Below are positions 9,407 to 19,657 of a stretch of 64,000 nucleotides of DNA, one piece after another. How positions within the stretch are numbered: position 1 is the first letter of the stretch; each line of letters opens with the position of its first letter. Made by a program: the position numbers and the translations under genes. Under the pieces are notes generated by a model that was not told the DNA's origin, ran no database searches, and saw only the letters and a program-made list of their open reading frames with translations. The stretch comes from Rhodothermales bacterium (GTDB lineage: Bacteria; Bacteroidota; Rhodothermia; Rhodothermales; Bin80). The stretch spans positions 1-64,000 of the forward strand of contig JANQES010000083.1 of the NCBI GenBank assembly GCA_028278205.1, read 5' to 3'.

Positions 9407-9550
9407 TTTTGGATTTTAGATTTTGGATTTCGGATTGTTTTCTTCCATCGAATCTAACAACCGGAAAAGCCGCGACGTTAGGAACCGTTGCGGCTTTTCC
9501 GATTGAGCAATCCGGCTCGAATCAGACCAATCCAAAATCCAAAATCCAAA
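9405..9550. repeat. Family B composite repeat with inner GC-rich hairpin
   Basis: The outer arms are GGATTTTAGATTTTGG words (9405-9437) and their reverse complement (9530-9550). Inside is a different hairpin, GGAAAAGCCGC (9463-9473) with GCGGCTTTTCC (9490-9500). The left end overlaps the ppk stop codon and the right end touches the ATG of the next gene, so the whole intergenic region is one element. Confidence 0.88.
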
Positions 9551-10525
9551 ATGCATCCCGACCTCTCGCTAGCCCGCAGCCGTGCCTACGCGCTCTTCAG
9601 CCGGCTCTATCGGGACGGGCTGGCGCCGGAGGTGCTGCCTGCCGCGCGTGCTGTGCCGGAACTGGCCGGCGCCGTGCCGGAACCGTTCGACGCCGAGCAG
9701 GCGGCTGCTGATCATTACGACCTGTTTCACCTCAACGTCTTTCCCTACGCGAGCCTTTTTCTCGACGAGGCCGGGCAGGTAGGCGGACCCGTCACCGACG
9801 ATGCCCGGCGCTGGCTCCGGCAGGCCGGCTACCACGCCGAAACCTCTCGCGAAAGCGCCGACCACATCGGCCACGCACTGGGCTTGCTGGCCTTCATCTC
9901 CGGCGCCGAGGCCGATGCCCTGAACGACAGTCGCGCTGACGAGGCCATGCGTATGCAGCGCCTCCAACGCCGTTTCTTCGACGAACACCTGCTGTGGTGG
10001 CTGCCTGCTTTCTGCTACGCCACGCAGCAGCACAGCCACCCTTTCTACATCCTGCTCGCCGGTCTGACGCTCGATCTGGCGCTCGACCATCGCCGGGGGC
10101 TCGGGCCGCCGGACGAGGCCGCGCCCGCCAACGCGCCGCTGCCTGATCCGTCCGCCCTGCTCGACGACGCCAAAACCGGCCTCAAAGACATTGCCCGGTA
10201 CCTGACCACGCCGGCCTGGAGCGGCCTCTATCTCAGCCGTGCCGGCATCGGTCGCCTGGGTCGCGCCGAGCACCTGCCGCGCGGCTTCGGCGCCCGCGCC
10301 CAGATGCTCGCCAACCTCCTCCGCGCCGCCGCCGACTACGACCGCCTCGACCCGCTGCTGGCACAGTTGCAAGAAATCGTTCAGGCATGGCAATCGTTTT
10401 ATAAGACTTTAGCTGAGCGAGATGTACCCGGCCTGGATAGGATGATCAAGGTGTGGCTGGAGCGGCTGAGTCTGACAGAATGGATGATCGACCAGATACA
10501 GGAGGCTTCTGACTTAAAGTTTTAG
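9551..10525 (+). CDS. TorD-family molecular chaperone
   Basis: 324 residues. The ATG at 9551 directly follows a family B repeat; upstream in-frame codons are only repeat translation. The fold is helical, with the family-like segments SRAYALFSRLY, AADHYDLFHLNVFPYASLFLDE and FFDEHLLWWLPAFC. TorD/DmsD/NarJ-type proteins hold molybdoenzyme apoproteins until the cofactor is inserted. The only molybdoenzyme in this window is at 32877-35861, so a partnership across 22 kb is plausible but only inferred. The gene converges on the AhpD-like gene and shares a terminator palindrome that contains both stop codons. Confidence 0.75.
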   Translation: MHPDLSLARSRAYALFSRLYRDGLAPEVLPAARAVPELAGAVPEPFDAEQAAADHYDLFHLNVFPYASLFLDEAGQVGGPVTDDARRWLRQAGYHAETSRESADHIGHALGLLAFISGAEADALNDSRADEAMRMQRLQRRFFDEHLLWWLPAFCYATQQHSHPFYILLAGLTLDLALDHRRGLGPPDEAAPANAPLPDPSALLDDAKTGLKDIARYLTTPAWSGLYLSRAGIGRLGRAEHLPRGFGARAQMLANLLRAAADYDRLDPLLAQLQEIVQAWQSFYKTLAERDVPGLDRMIKVWLERLSLTEWMIDQIQEASDLKF

Positions 10526-10551
10526 AATTTTTGATTTATCAAAAATTCTAA
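10522..10551. terminator. Bidirectional terminator palindrome containing both stop codons
   Basis: 13-bp perfect arms (TTAGAATTTTTGA and its reverse complement) around a TTTA loop. The TAG of the TorD-family gene and the TAG of the convergent AhpD-like gene are both inside the arms, and A/T tracts occur on both sides of the stem. Confidence 0.85.
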
Positions 10552-11153
10552 TGATGGTGCCAGTTTTCCGGGTCGTCCGAGTCGCTGGGGGAGAGGCCGA
10601 GGAGGTCGCCGTCGGTGGTGACGCCGAGGCCGAGGACGGTGCGGTTGGCGTAGGCGAAATAGCTGACGACCTGGTTGATTTCGAGGATTTCGCCGTCGTC
10701 TAGCCCGGCCTGCCGCATCGCCGCGACGGCGCCGTCGTCCATCGCGCCGGGCGCGCGGGTGAGGCGTTCGGCGTAGCGCAGCGCGGCCTGCTCCCGTTCG
10801 TCGAAGACGCCGTCGAAGGCGTTCGTTTCCAGCGCGGTGCGGATGGCCTGCGCCCGCGCGTCGTCGCCGAGCAGCGTACGCAGTCCGGCGAAGTGATGCT
10901 CGACGCAATAGGCGCAGGCGTTGAGCAGGCTCACATAGATGCCCAGCGTTTCGAGCAGCGTCTTGGGCAGCGCGTTGCCGGTGTGGTGGAGGACGTTTTT
11001 GTACAACGTCATGTGCCCGCTCAGCGTGTGCGGCCGCAAGCTGTGAACCTGCATGATGTTGTCGATATACCCGCCGGGGCTTTTGACGCGTTCGTAGACA
11101 GCCCGCAGCCGCCCGGTGGCTTCGGCGTAGGGGATGGTTTGGATCCAGGGCAT
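10548..11153 (-). CDS. Peroxidase-related protein, carboxymuconolactone decarboxylase / AhpD-like fold
   Basis: 201 residues. The AhpD-type redox motif CAYCVEHH supplies the CxxC and histidine, preceded by LLETLGIYVSLLNA. A second half with AALRYAERLTRAPGAM and EILEINQVVSYFAYANRTVLGLG is typical of the uncharacterised peroxidase-related enzyme family, as is the C-terminal DDPENWH. Relatives are thought to reduce peroxides or act as thiol oxidoreductases; the true substrate is not known. The start ATG at 11153 is the only good one. The upstream gap is taken up by a family J repeat. Confidence 0.85.
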   Translation of the reverse strand: MPWIQTIPYAEATGRLRAVYERVKSPGGYIDNIMQVHSLRPHTLSGHMTLYKNVLHHTGNALPKTLLETLGIYVSLLNACAYCVEHHFAGLRTLLGDDARAQAIRTALETNAFDGVFDEREQAALRYAERLTRAPGAMDDGAVAAMRQAGLDDGEILEINQVVSYFAYANRTVLGLGVTTDGDLLGLSPSDSDDPENWHHH

Positions 11154-11160
11154 CTTTTTG

Positions 11161-11266
11161 TGAGTCGGGGAGCCGGAGAGTCGGAGAGCCGGGGAAGGGA
11201 TGAGCCGAGGGCTGGGAAGAAAAGAAATCTCCGACTCCCCGACTCTCCGATTCTCCGACTCATAAA
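11161..11266. repeat. Hairpin repeat, family J (GAGTCGGAGAGCCGG words)
   Basis: The left arm repeats GAGTCGG-GAGCCGGA words (11161-11215) and the right arm is CTCCGACTCCCCGACTCTCC-like (11229-11262). It begins six bases after the pdxH TAG and ends just before the AhpD-like gene start, filling that intergenic space. Confidence 0.85.
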
Positions 11267-11267
11267 A

Positions 11268-11921
11268 CTACGGATACAACCGCATCGTCTCCCACCCCTC
11301 GCCGCGTGGGATGAAGACGAGCCGGTCGTGCAGGCGGTTGGCGCGGCCTTGCCAGAATTCGATGCGCTCCGGCGCAACGCGGAAGCCGCCCCAGAACGGC
11401 GGCAGCGGCACATCGCTTCCTTTGAACTGCTTCTCGTATTCCTTGAAGCGCTCTTCCAACGTCTGATGATCTTCGAGCGCGCTGCTCTGCTGAGACGCCC
11501 ACGCGCCGATGCGGCTGCCGCGCGCGCGCGTTTTAAAATAGGCGGCAGACTCCTCTTCCATCACCTTCTCCACAGTGCCCTCGATGCGGACTTGCCGCTG
11601 CAAGACAGGCCAGTGAAAAACCAGCGCCGCGTAGGGGTTCTGGGTGAGTTCCTCGGCTTTGCGGCTGCCGTAGTTGGTGTAGAAGACGAACCCGCGCGCG
11701 TCGAAGCCTTTGAGCAAGACCATCCGCGCCGAGGGGCGTCCGTCCGGCGTACACGTCGCCAGCGTCATCGACTCCGGCAGGATGATGCCCGACTCGGTGG
11801 CCGCCTCGAACCATTCACCGAAGAGATCAATCGGATCGCGCTCAGCCGTGGCCTCCGGCAGCCCGGCGGTGACGCCCTTACCGGCGGTGATGACGGTGCG
11901 CAGTGTAGATTTGAGAGACAT
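11268..11921 (-). CDS. pdxH: Pyridoxine/pyridoxamine 5'-phosphate oxidase
   Basis: 217 residues, normal length for PdxH. Recognisable FMN-binding segments are SARMVLLKGFDARGFVFYTN and YGSRKAEEL. The C-terminal dimerisation and substrate signature includes WGGFRVAPERIEFWQG, RANRLHDR and the terminal RLYP. The enzyme oxidises pyridoxine or pyridoxamine 5'-phosphate to pyridoxal 5'-phosphate using FMN and oxygen, which implies at least some oxygen exposure. It reads toward the AhpD-like gene and is probably an independent unit. Confidence 0.95.
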   Translation of the reverse strand: MSLKSTLRTVITAGKGVTAGLPEATAERDPIDLFGEWFEAATESGIILPESMTLATCTPDGRPSARMVLLKGFDARGFVFYTNYGSRKAEELTQNPYAALVFHWPVLQRQVRIEGTVEKVMEEESAAYFKTRARGSRIGAWASQQSSALEDHQTLEERFKEYEKQFKGSDVPLPPFWGGFRVAPERIEFWQGRANRLHDRLVFIPRGEGWETMRLYP

Positions 11922-12040
11922 CGCGATGGCGGGGTGCTAAAGTCGTCTACCAGATCACCCCGACAAGTCGGCAGCGAGCGATTTGTTTCAGCGAAGCTTG
12001 TGCATCGACCGCGAATTCCCCAACAATCACACCAAGCCCA

Positions 12041-13114
12041 CTACCGCTTGCGATGATGCTTCATGACCTCCTTGTACATCTTGCCAAACGCCTTGTCGCG
12101 TTGGCGCTCTTCGTAGCGGCCGGCTTCGGTCTGGCGGCGGGCGAGGCGTTCGAGTTCGCGTTTGAGTTTGAGGTAGCTCTGGAAGCGGCGTTCGTCTAGA
12201 TCGCCGGCCTCTAAAGCGGCGCGGACGGCGCAGCCGGGTTCGGTGTCGTGGGCGCAGTCGCGGAAGTGGCAGCCAGCGGCGAGGGTTTCGATGTCGGCGA
12301 AGGCGGCGGAGAGGCTTTCTTCGTCGGCCCAGAGTTGGAGTTCGCGCATGCCCGGCGTATCGATCATCACGCCGCCGCCGGGCACGAGGATGAGTTCGCG
12401 GAAGGTGGTGGTGTGGCGGCCCCGGCTGTCGTCTTCGCGCACGTCGGTGGTGGCCATGCGCTCTTCGCCCAAAAGGCGGTTGACGAGGGTGGATTTGCCC
12501 ACACCGGACGAGCCGAGGAACGCCACGGTCTGCCCCGGCGCGACGTAGGCCCGCAGCGCCTCGACGCCCTCGCCGGTGGCGGCGCTGACGGGCAGGATGT
12601 CGAGGCCCATCGCCACAGCTTCGACGGCGACGAGGCGGCCTTCGAGGTCGTCGCAGAGGTCGGCTTTGTTGAGGACGATGACGGGCAGCGCGCCGCTGTT
12701 CCAGGCCAGCGTCAGGTAGCGTTCGATGCGGCGGAGGTTGAAGTCGTGGTCGAGGCCGCTGACGAGGAAGACCGTATCGACGTTGGCGGCGACGACCTGC
12801 TCTTCGGTGGTGACGCCGGCCACTTTGCGCGAGAAATGGCTCTTACGCGGCAAGAGCGCGTGGATGGTGGCGGCGCCTTCGTCCGGTCGCGCGGCGATAG
12901 CCACCCAGTCGCCCACGGCGGGGAAATCGGTGCGGGCCTGGGCCTCGTCACGCATCTTGCCCGAGACTTCCGCCGCGAGCGCGCCGGCTTCGGCAAAGAC
13001 GACGTAGTTGTGCCGGTTCTGCCGCGCCACCCGCGCCGGGACGAGGCCGGCCTCGGCCTGTTCGTCGAAAGCCTGGCTGAAGGCGGGCTGCCAGCCTAGT
13101 TCGTGGAGATCCAT
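12041..13114 (-). CDS. rsgA: Ribosome small-subunit-dependent GTPase RsgA
   Basis: 357 residues from the ATG at 13114; further in-frame codons upstream are family B repeat. Domain order is that of a circularly permuted GTPase: N-terminal OB fold (GDWVAIAAR), G4 motif VLNKADLC, G1 GSSGVGKSTL, G3 DTPGMRE, then a C-terminal zinc-binding segment with CHFRDC and H/C ligands. RsgA assists late maturation of the 30S subunit. The start codon is only 6 nt from the repeat arm, leaving no room for a Shine-Dalgarno site outside the repeat. Confidence 0.95.
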   Translation of the reverse strand: MDLHELGWQPAFSQAFDEQAEAGLVPARVARQNRHNYVVFAEAGALAAEVSGKMRDEAQARTDFPAVGDWVAIAARPDEGAATIHALLPRKSHFSRKVAGVTTEEQVVAANVDTVFLVSGLDHDFNLRRIERYLTLAWNSGALPVIVLNKADLCDDLEGRLVAVEAVAMGLDILPVSAATGEGVEALRAYVAPGQTVAFLGSSGVGKSTLVNRLLGEERMATTDVREDDSRGRHTTTFRELILVPGGGVMIDTPGMRELQLWADEESLSAAFADIETLAAGCHFRDCAHDTEPGCAVRAALEAGDLDERRFQSYLKLKRELERLARRQTEAGRYEERQRDKAFGKMYKEVMKHHRKR

Positions 13115-13120
13115 GGGTCG

Positions 13121-13275
13121 ATTTTGGATTTTAGATTTTGGATTTTGGATTGGTTTGATTCGATCCGGTTTAATCAACCGAACAAGCCTCAGCGGCTCCG
13201 ACCGTCGCGGCTTTTTCGGTTGTTAAATTGGGTGGAAGTAAACAATCCAAAATCCAAAATCTAAAATCCAAAATC
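13121..13275. repeat. Family B composite repeat upstream of rsgA
   Basis: Outer arms are GGATTTTAGATTTTGG words (13121-13150 and 13243-13275). The inside contains AACCGAACAAGCC and GCGGCTTTTTCGGTTG, the same inner hairpin type as in the element at 9405-9550. This indicates that composite elements are copied as units. The remaining 13276-13461 before glgC shows nothing recognisable. Confidence 0.85.
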
Positions 13276-13461
13276 GCATAAAACAGGCTGGGACACAAGG
13301 CGCGGTGTCACAAGAATCCCTTCGATGCTGTTCAAAGCAGCCCATGTGGGGAAATCCATTACCTCGGATCTCGTAGCTTCCCTCTCAACAGGCACGCCCC
13401 GCAGCGTTTTAGTTTTCAGGAACCACCATCCGTATCCCCCGCTCTTTCAGGTGCCCCCGCC

Positions 13462-14730
13462 ATGGCGCTTATTGACGTTCAACGCAATATCAGCCGCGAC
13501 ATCAAGTATACGCTGGCGCTGGTGCTGGCCGGCGGGCGCGGCACCCGGCTTAAAGGCCTGACCAAGTGGCGGGTCAAGCCGGCGGTGCCGTTTGGAGGCA
13601 CGTTTCGCATCATCGATTTTCCGCTGTCGAATTGTATCAATTCAGGCATTCGCAAGATCGGGGTGCTGACGCAGTACAAGTCGCAGTCGTTGATCCGGCA
13701 CATCGTGCATGGATGGGGGTTGTTGCATGCCGAACTGGGCGAGTTCATCGATATCATGCCGGCGCAGCAGCGGATCGCCGAGCAGTGGTATCGCGGCACT
13801 GCCGACGCGGTCTATCAAAACATCGACATCATCCGCCGGTATCATCCGGAGTACGTGCTGATCCTGGCCGGCGATCACATCTATAAGATGGATTACGGCC
13901 CGATGATCGGCTTCCACCGCAGCACCCGGGCCGACCTGACCATCGGGTGCTTCGAGGTGCCGCTCGACGAGGCGTCTCGGTTCGGGGTGATGGCCGTCGA
14001 CGAAACCCACCGCATCATCCGGTTCGAAGAAAAACCGGAACAGCCTACGCCGATGCCCGGTACTGAAAATCGCGCCCTGGCGTCGATGGGCATTTACATT
14101 TTCAACACGGGTTTTCTCTTTGATCAACTTATCAAAGACGCCGACGACCAGACCTCGGAGCACGACTTCGGCAAGAACATCATCCCGCCGCTGATCGAGA
14201 CGTGCAAGGTGATGGCTTTTCCCTTTCAGGGAGGCGGAAGTAACGGCTCGATGTACTGGCGCGACGTAGGGACGGTCGATTCGTACTGGCAGGCCAACAT
14301 GGAACTCATCGGCCTGATGCCCGAATTGAACCTCTACGACGGCGACTGGCCCATCCGTACGGCGCTGCGGCAGTATCCCTCGGCCAAGTTTGTGCTCAAC
14401 GACGAAGGCCGCCGCGGCATGGCCGTCGATTCGATGGTCTCGCCCGGCTGCATCGTCTCGGGGGCGTACGTCGAGGATACGCTGCTTTTTACCAACGTAC
14501 GGATTGAAGAATATGCCCGCATTCACCGCTCGGTCATCCTGCCCAACGTGGTGGTTGGGCCGCGCTGCCAGATTCACCGGACCGTGATCGACAAGGAATG
14601 CGTCATTCCGGAAGGGTCGATTATCGGCCTGGATCACAAGCAAGACCGCGAGCGGTTTTACGTCAGTCCTGAGGGCGTGGTCTTGGTCACGCCGGATATG
14701 CTCGGGCAACTGATCCACCGGGTGCGTTAA
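13462..14730 (+). CDS. glgC: Glucose-1-phosphate adenylyltransferase
   Basis: 422 residues, usual length. The nucleotidyltransferase signature VLAGGRGTRLKGLT is followed by KPAVPFGGTFRIIDFPLSNC, GTADAVYQN and ILAGDHIYKMDYG, then the substrate segment RFEEKPEQP and the Y-W-R-D-V-G-T motif. A left-handed beta-helix domain with VILPNVVVG repeats completes it. It makes ADP-glucose from glucose 1-phosphate and ATP, the committed step of glycogen synthesis. A CBM48 protein follows 47 bp downstream in the same direction and glgX lies convergent beyond it, forming a glycogen block without a visible glgA. Confidence 0.96.
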   Translation: MALIDVQRNISRDIKYTLALVLAGGRGTRLKGLTKWRVKPAVPFGGTFRIIDFPLSNCINSGIRKIGVLTQYKSQSLIRHIVHGWGLLHAELGEFIDIMPAQQRIAEQWYRGTADAVYQNIDIIRRYHPEYVLILAGDHIYKMDYGPMIGFHRSTRADLTIGCFEVPLDEASRFGVMAVDETHRIIRFEEKPEQPTPMPGTENRALASMGIYIFNTGFLFDQLIKDADDQTSEHDFGKNIIPPLIETCKVMAFPFQGGGSNGSMYWRDVGTVDSYWQANMELIGLMPELNLYDGDWPIRTALRQYPSAKFVLNDEGRRGMAVDSMVSPGCIVSGAYVEDTLLFTNVRIEEYARIHRSVILPNVVVGPRCQIHRTVIDKECVIPEGSIIGLDHKQDRERFYVSPEGVVLVTPDMLGQLIHRVR

Positions 14731-14777
14731 GCGCCCGCCTCAACCCCGTAGTTCACAACCAAGCCAACGAGGATACA

Positions 14778-15074
14778 ATGATTCGCAAGCAGAAAGTAAA
14801 AGGCAACGGCCAGGTGAAAGTCACCTTTGTCTTGCCGGAAGATCATCCCTATGGTAAGATCGCCGTCGTCGGCGATTTCAATGGGTGGGATCCGACGGCC
14901 AACCGTTTCATCCGGCGCAGTAACAAGACCTACACCACCTCGGCCACGGTAGAGATCGGCAAACGCTACGCCTTCCGTTATTTCTGTGAAGACGGCACCT
15001 GGGTCAACGAAGACGATGCCGACGCCTACGAACCCAGCGGCTTCGGCAGTGATAATTGTGTGTTGCTGACTTGA
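14778..15074 (+). CDS. Small CBM48 / isoamylase early-set (glycogen-binding) protein
   Basis: 98 residues consisting almost wholly of one carbohydrate-binding module 48 of the AMPK-beta / isoamylase N-terminal type: KIAVVGDFNGWDP, EIGKRYAFRYF, then WVNEDDADAYEPSGFGSDN. No catalytic domain is attached. Such free-standing modules bind alpha-glucans; a role as glycogen-binding or regulatory subunit next to GlgC is an inference from position. The gene is 47 bp after glgC in the same orientation and likely co-transcribed. Confidence 0.88.
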   Translation: MIRKQKVKGNGQVKVTFVLPEDHPYGKIAVVGDFNGWDPTANRFIRRSNKTYTTSATVEIGKRYAFRYFCEDGTWVNEDDADAYEPSGFGSDNCVLLT

Positions 15075-15123
15075 ACGGAAGGCGTCAATCTCATCGGATT
15101 TCCAACTCGGCGCGGTTGGCGTA

Positions 15124-15184
15124 GGTCACTGGTCACTGGTAGGGAATAAAAATCCAGTGACCAGTGACTCATGACCCATGACTA
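15124..15184. repeat. Hairpin repeat, family A
   Basis: GGTCACTGGTCACTGG left arm and CCAGTGACCAGTGACTC right arm around an AT-rich loop, between the convergent CBM48 and glgX genes. The right end lies about 5 nt from the glgX TGA. Likely terminator. Confidence 0.85.
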
Positions 15185-15189
15185 ATCTG

Positions 15190-17388
<2,199 letters not shown>

Positions 17389-17471
17389 CGGCGTCGTTTC
17401 GTAAAGGGAAGTGTACTGTTTAGGGTGATCATGTGGAGCGACGGGGGCTTAGGGTAGGATGATACGCTAAA

Positions 17472-17552
17472 GTGGCAAATTGCAAAAGGCAAATGGCAAA
17501 ATGGTGCTGGATTGCTCATTTGCCGATTTGCCCTTTGCCGATTTGCCCATTT
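17472..17552. repeat. Hairpin repeat, family H (GGCAAATGGCAAAAGG words)
   Basis: Left arm of GGCAAATTGCAAAAGG words and right arm of TTTGCCGATTTGCCC words, located 84 bp upstream of glgX and before the hypothetical gene at 17679. Nothing else is recognisable between 17389 and 17678. Confidence 0.8.
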
Positions 17553-17678
17553 GATCACCTGCCCCTTTAACGTTCGTAAGGTATTTCCCCACGCAAGAAG
17601 GGCGTATTTCCTGTCAATAATCCGCTTAGAAATGTTGTTATCTAACTAGCCCTACACCCCCACACTGGTACGGGCGCC

Positions 17679-18083
17679 ATGGTCTCGCCATTTAGTTCTG
17701 AAACGTCAAAGGACGTCGTCACCGATGCCGGCACGTTCCGCATTACGTGCCGGGTTAACCTGCTCGACGGCGAGGTGCGCTATGCCGCCTATGAGCCGCT
17801 GAATTTCATGGGCTCGCATAACAATTTCAAGCGAGATGACGAGGGGTGGTGGGGCAATGTATGCGAACGGGTGCTCTCCGACGAACTCGACAAAAAGTTT
17901 GAAGGGGTGCAAGAACGCCGGGCGGCTGTCGAGGCCTTCTACAAAGCCAATCGCGATCTGGCCCGCTCGCTCATCGTCAAGGCCTTTCCCGAAGCCGCCC
18001 TGGGCATGAACGTCATGGGCGCCGTCGTGCTGCCGCTCAACCAACTCCCCGAAAGCGTCTACGCGCAAGTGACGAAAGGATAG
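17679..18083 (+). CDS. Conserved-looking hypothetical protein, 134 residues
   Basis: A compact, soluble, mixed-charge protein with no signal peptide or membrane segment. Notable stretches are LDGEVRYAAYEPLNFMGSHN, WWGNVCERVLSDELDKKF and ALGMNVMGAVVLPLNQLP. I do not recognise a family. The clean start (ATG at 17679), amino-acid composition in keeping with neighbouring real genes, and a family H repeat beginning 6 nt after its TAG support it as a true gene. It stands alone between glgX and the ApgM-like gene. Confidence 0.65.
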   Translation: MVSPFSSETSKDVVTDAGTFRITCRVNLLDGEVRYAAYEPLNFMGSHNNFKRDDEGWWGNVCERVLSDELDKKFEGVQERRAAVEAFYKANRDLARSLIVKAFPEAALGMNVMGAVVLPLNQLPESVYAQVTKG

Positions 18084-18089
18084 TTGGGA

Positions 18090-18233
18090 ATGGCAAATGG
18101 CAAAAGGCAAAAGGCAAATGGCAAATAGTGCTTGAATGCAATTCGCCCTTATGAATTTTGACACGCCAACGCTGATCAAGACGAGACACGTCGGTCTGGC
18201 GCAAACGTTACCGAGTTCGACCGTCAAAATTCA
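18090..18233. repeat. Repeat pair: family H arm plus TGAATTTTGAC hairpin
   Basis: 18090-18126 carries GGCAAATGGCAAAAGG words without an obvious opposite arm. From 18150, TGAATTTTGAC pairs with GTCAAAATTCA ending at 18233. The latter begins at the base after the TAA of the leftward ApgM-like gene, so it is probably the terminator between these convergent genes. Confidence 0.75.
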
Positions 18234-19502
18234 TTAGAAGAAGAAATGCTCGTGTGGGCGGTAGCTGTGCATCTGGTTCATGTGATCGAGCATCGCGCAC
18301 AGGAACGACGTGGCCGAGAGGTGCCCGAGGCCGCCGCGCATGCACGCTGTCTCTGAAAACGAGGCGATGGCGTCGGTGCGGATGTGAGGCGCCGCCAGCA
18401 ACGCCGGCACCGGATCGCCCGTGTGGACGCCCAGCGTCGAATCCGTCGAATGATCGCCGGTGACGGCTACGACCAGGCCGGGGTGGAGCAAGGGGGTGAG
18501 GGCCGCATCGATTTGTTCGATCAAGGCTTTTTTGCCGGCGGCGTCGCGGTCGTGCGAGCGGGTGTCGGTGCCTTTGATATGGAGGAAGACCAGATCGTGG
18601 CTTACCAGGGCGTCTTGCACCGCGGCGATCTTGGCGTCGAGGTTGGTCTGGCTCCGTCCGGTGAAGGCTGCATGGTCGATCACGTCGAAGCCGAAGAGGC
18701 GTCCCAGGCCGCGGACGGTGGCTTCGCCCGTGACCAGGGCCGCCTTGAGCTTCAGATGGGCCACCAGATTGCGCACCGGCGTCACCTGCCCGGCGCCCCG
18801 GGTGATCAGGCCGTTGGCCGGCGGCAGGCCTTGCGCCGCGCGTGCCCGGTTCACCGAGTGGCCCTTTAACACCTCGTAGCTTTGGCGGACGAAGGTGTTG
18901 ATCGCCCCGGCGGTGCGCGCAGCCGGCTCGTCGTCCGGATCACGCGCCCGGCAGGGCAAGACGCCTTCGGCAGCGCGCCCGGCGCCCGGATCGGTGTCGG
19001 TGACGGCGTCGGAGAGGGCCAGGCCGGAGAGCGCCAGAACCACCCGGTGCTCGGTCGCTGCGCACACCTGCGCCGTAATGCCGCCGCCGAGATCCATCCC
19101 GTCGAGGTGGCTGCTGAGCACATCGGTGTCCTGGGCGATACGTCCCGCGCGCCGGTCGAGGATATCGAAAGTGGTGCCGTTGGGGCGCAGCGTGGCAAAG
19201 TTGCAGCGCAGCGCCACGTCGCCCTCGTGCAGCGGCAGGCCCACGCCGGCGGCTTCGACGGGGCCTCGCGTCATTTTCTTGATGTCCTTGCGCGCCAGCC
19301 CCAGCAACAGCCCCGTCCCGGTCTGGGTTTCGACGGGCACCCACGACGTCAGCAGGCTCACGAGCCCGCACAAGCCGGAGGCCGCCAGCCGGTCCATGTT
19401 GGGCGTACGGGCCGCTTCGAGCGGGGTCTGCCCGCCGAGCGCCGCCGCCGGTCGGTCGCCGAGGCCGTCGAGGAGAATCATGACGCCTTTGTAAGTCTCC
19501 AT
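18234..19502 (-). CDS. apgM: Cofactor-independent phosphoglycerate mutase, archaeal ApgM type
   Basis: 422 residues of the alkaline-phosphatase superfamily. N-terminal metal-binding ILLDGLGDRP, then LGGQTPLEAARTPNMDRLA, the family-specific ETQTGTGLLLGLARKD, LVFLHIKGTDTRSHD and the C-terminal metal site VTGDHSTDSTLGVHTGDPVP. This matches the archaeal/bacterial ApgM branch that interconverts 3- and 2-phosphoglycerate with divalent metals. A 2-phosphoglycerate kinase-like gene lies immediately upstream (155 bp, same strand). Together they could route 3-phosphoglycerate to 2,3-bisphosphoglycerate; this link is inferred from adjacency only. Confidence 0.85.
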   Translation of the reverse strand: METYKGVMILLDGLGDRPAAALGGQTPLEAARTPNMDRLAASGLCGLVSLLTSWVPVETQTGTGLLLGLARKDIKKMTRGPVEAAGVGLPLHEGDVALRCNFATLRPNGTTFDILDRRAGRIAQDTDVLSSHLDGMDLGGGITAQVCAATEHRVVLALSGLALSDAVTDTDPGAGRAAEGVLPCRARDPDDEPAARTAGAINTFVRQSYEVLKGHSVNRARAAQGLPPANGLITRGAGQVTPVRNLVAHLKLKAALVTGEATVRGLGRLFGFDVIDHAAFTGRSQTNLDAKIAAVQDALVSHDLVFLHIKGTDTRSHDRDAAGKKALIEQIDAALTPLLHPGLVVAVTGDHSTDSTLGVHTGDPVPALLAAPHIRTDAIASFSETACMRGGLGHLSATSFLCAMLDHMNQMHSYRPHEHFFF

Positions 19503-19539
19503 GGGGGGTGCCGTCTTCTGCTCTTTGGTGGGGGTAGGG

Positions 19540-19617
19540 CGTAAAACTGTAAAGAGGTTTTTTATAGGTAATCAGGGCACTTTATCAGCATCCCTGTTAC
19601 ATCACAGTTTTACGTTT
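19540..19617. repeat. Inverted repeat CGTAAAACTGT ... ACAGTTTTACG
   Basis: GCGTAAAACTGT near 19540 pairs with ACAGTTTTACGT near 19606, in the gap between the 2-phosphoglycerate kinase-like gene and the ApgM-like gene. It may act as an attenuator or terminator within the pair. Confidence 0.6.
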
Positions 19618-19657
19618 ACTTCGTCAGTCGCCTGCGGCTCGTGTCGTGTTTCACAAT

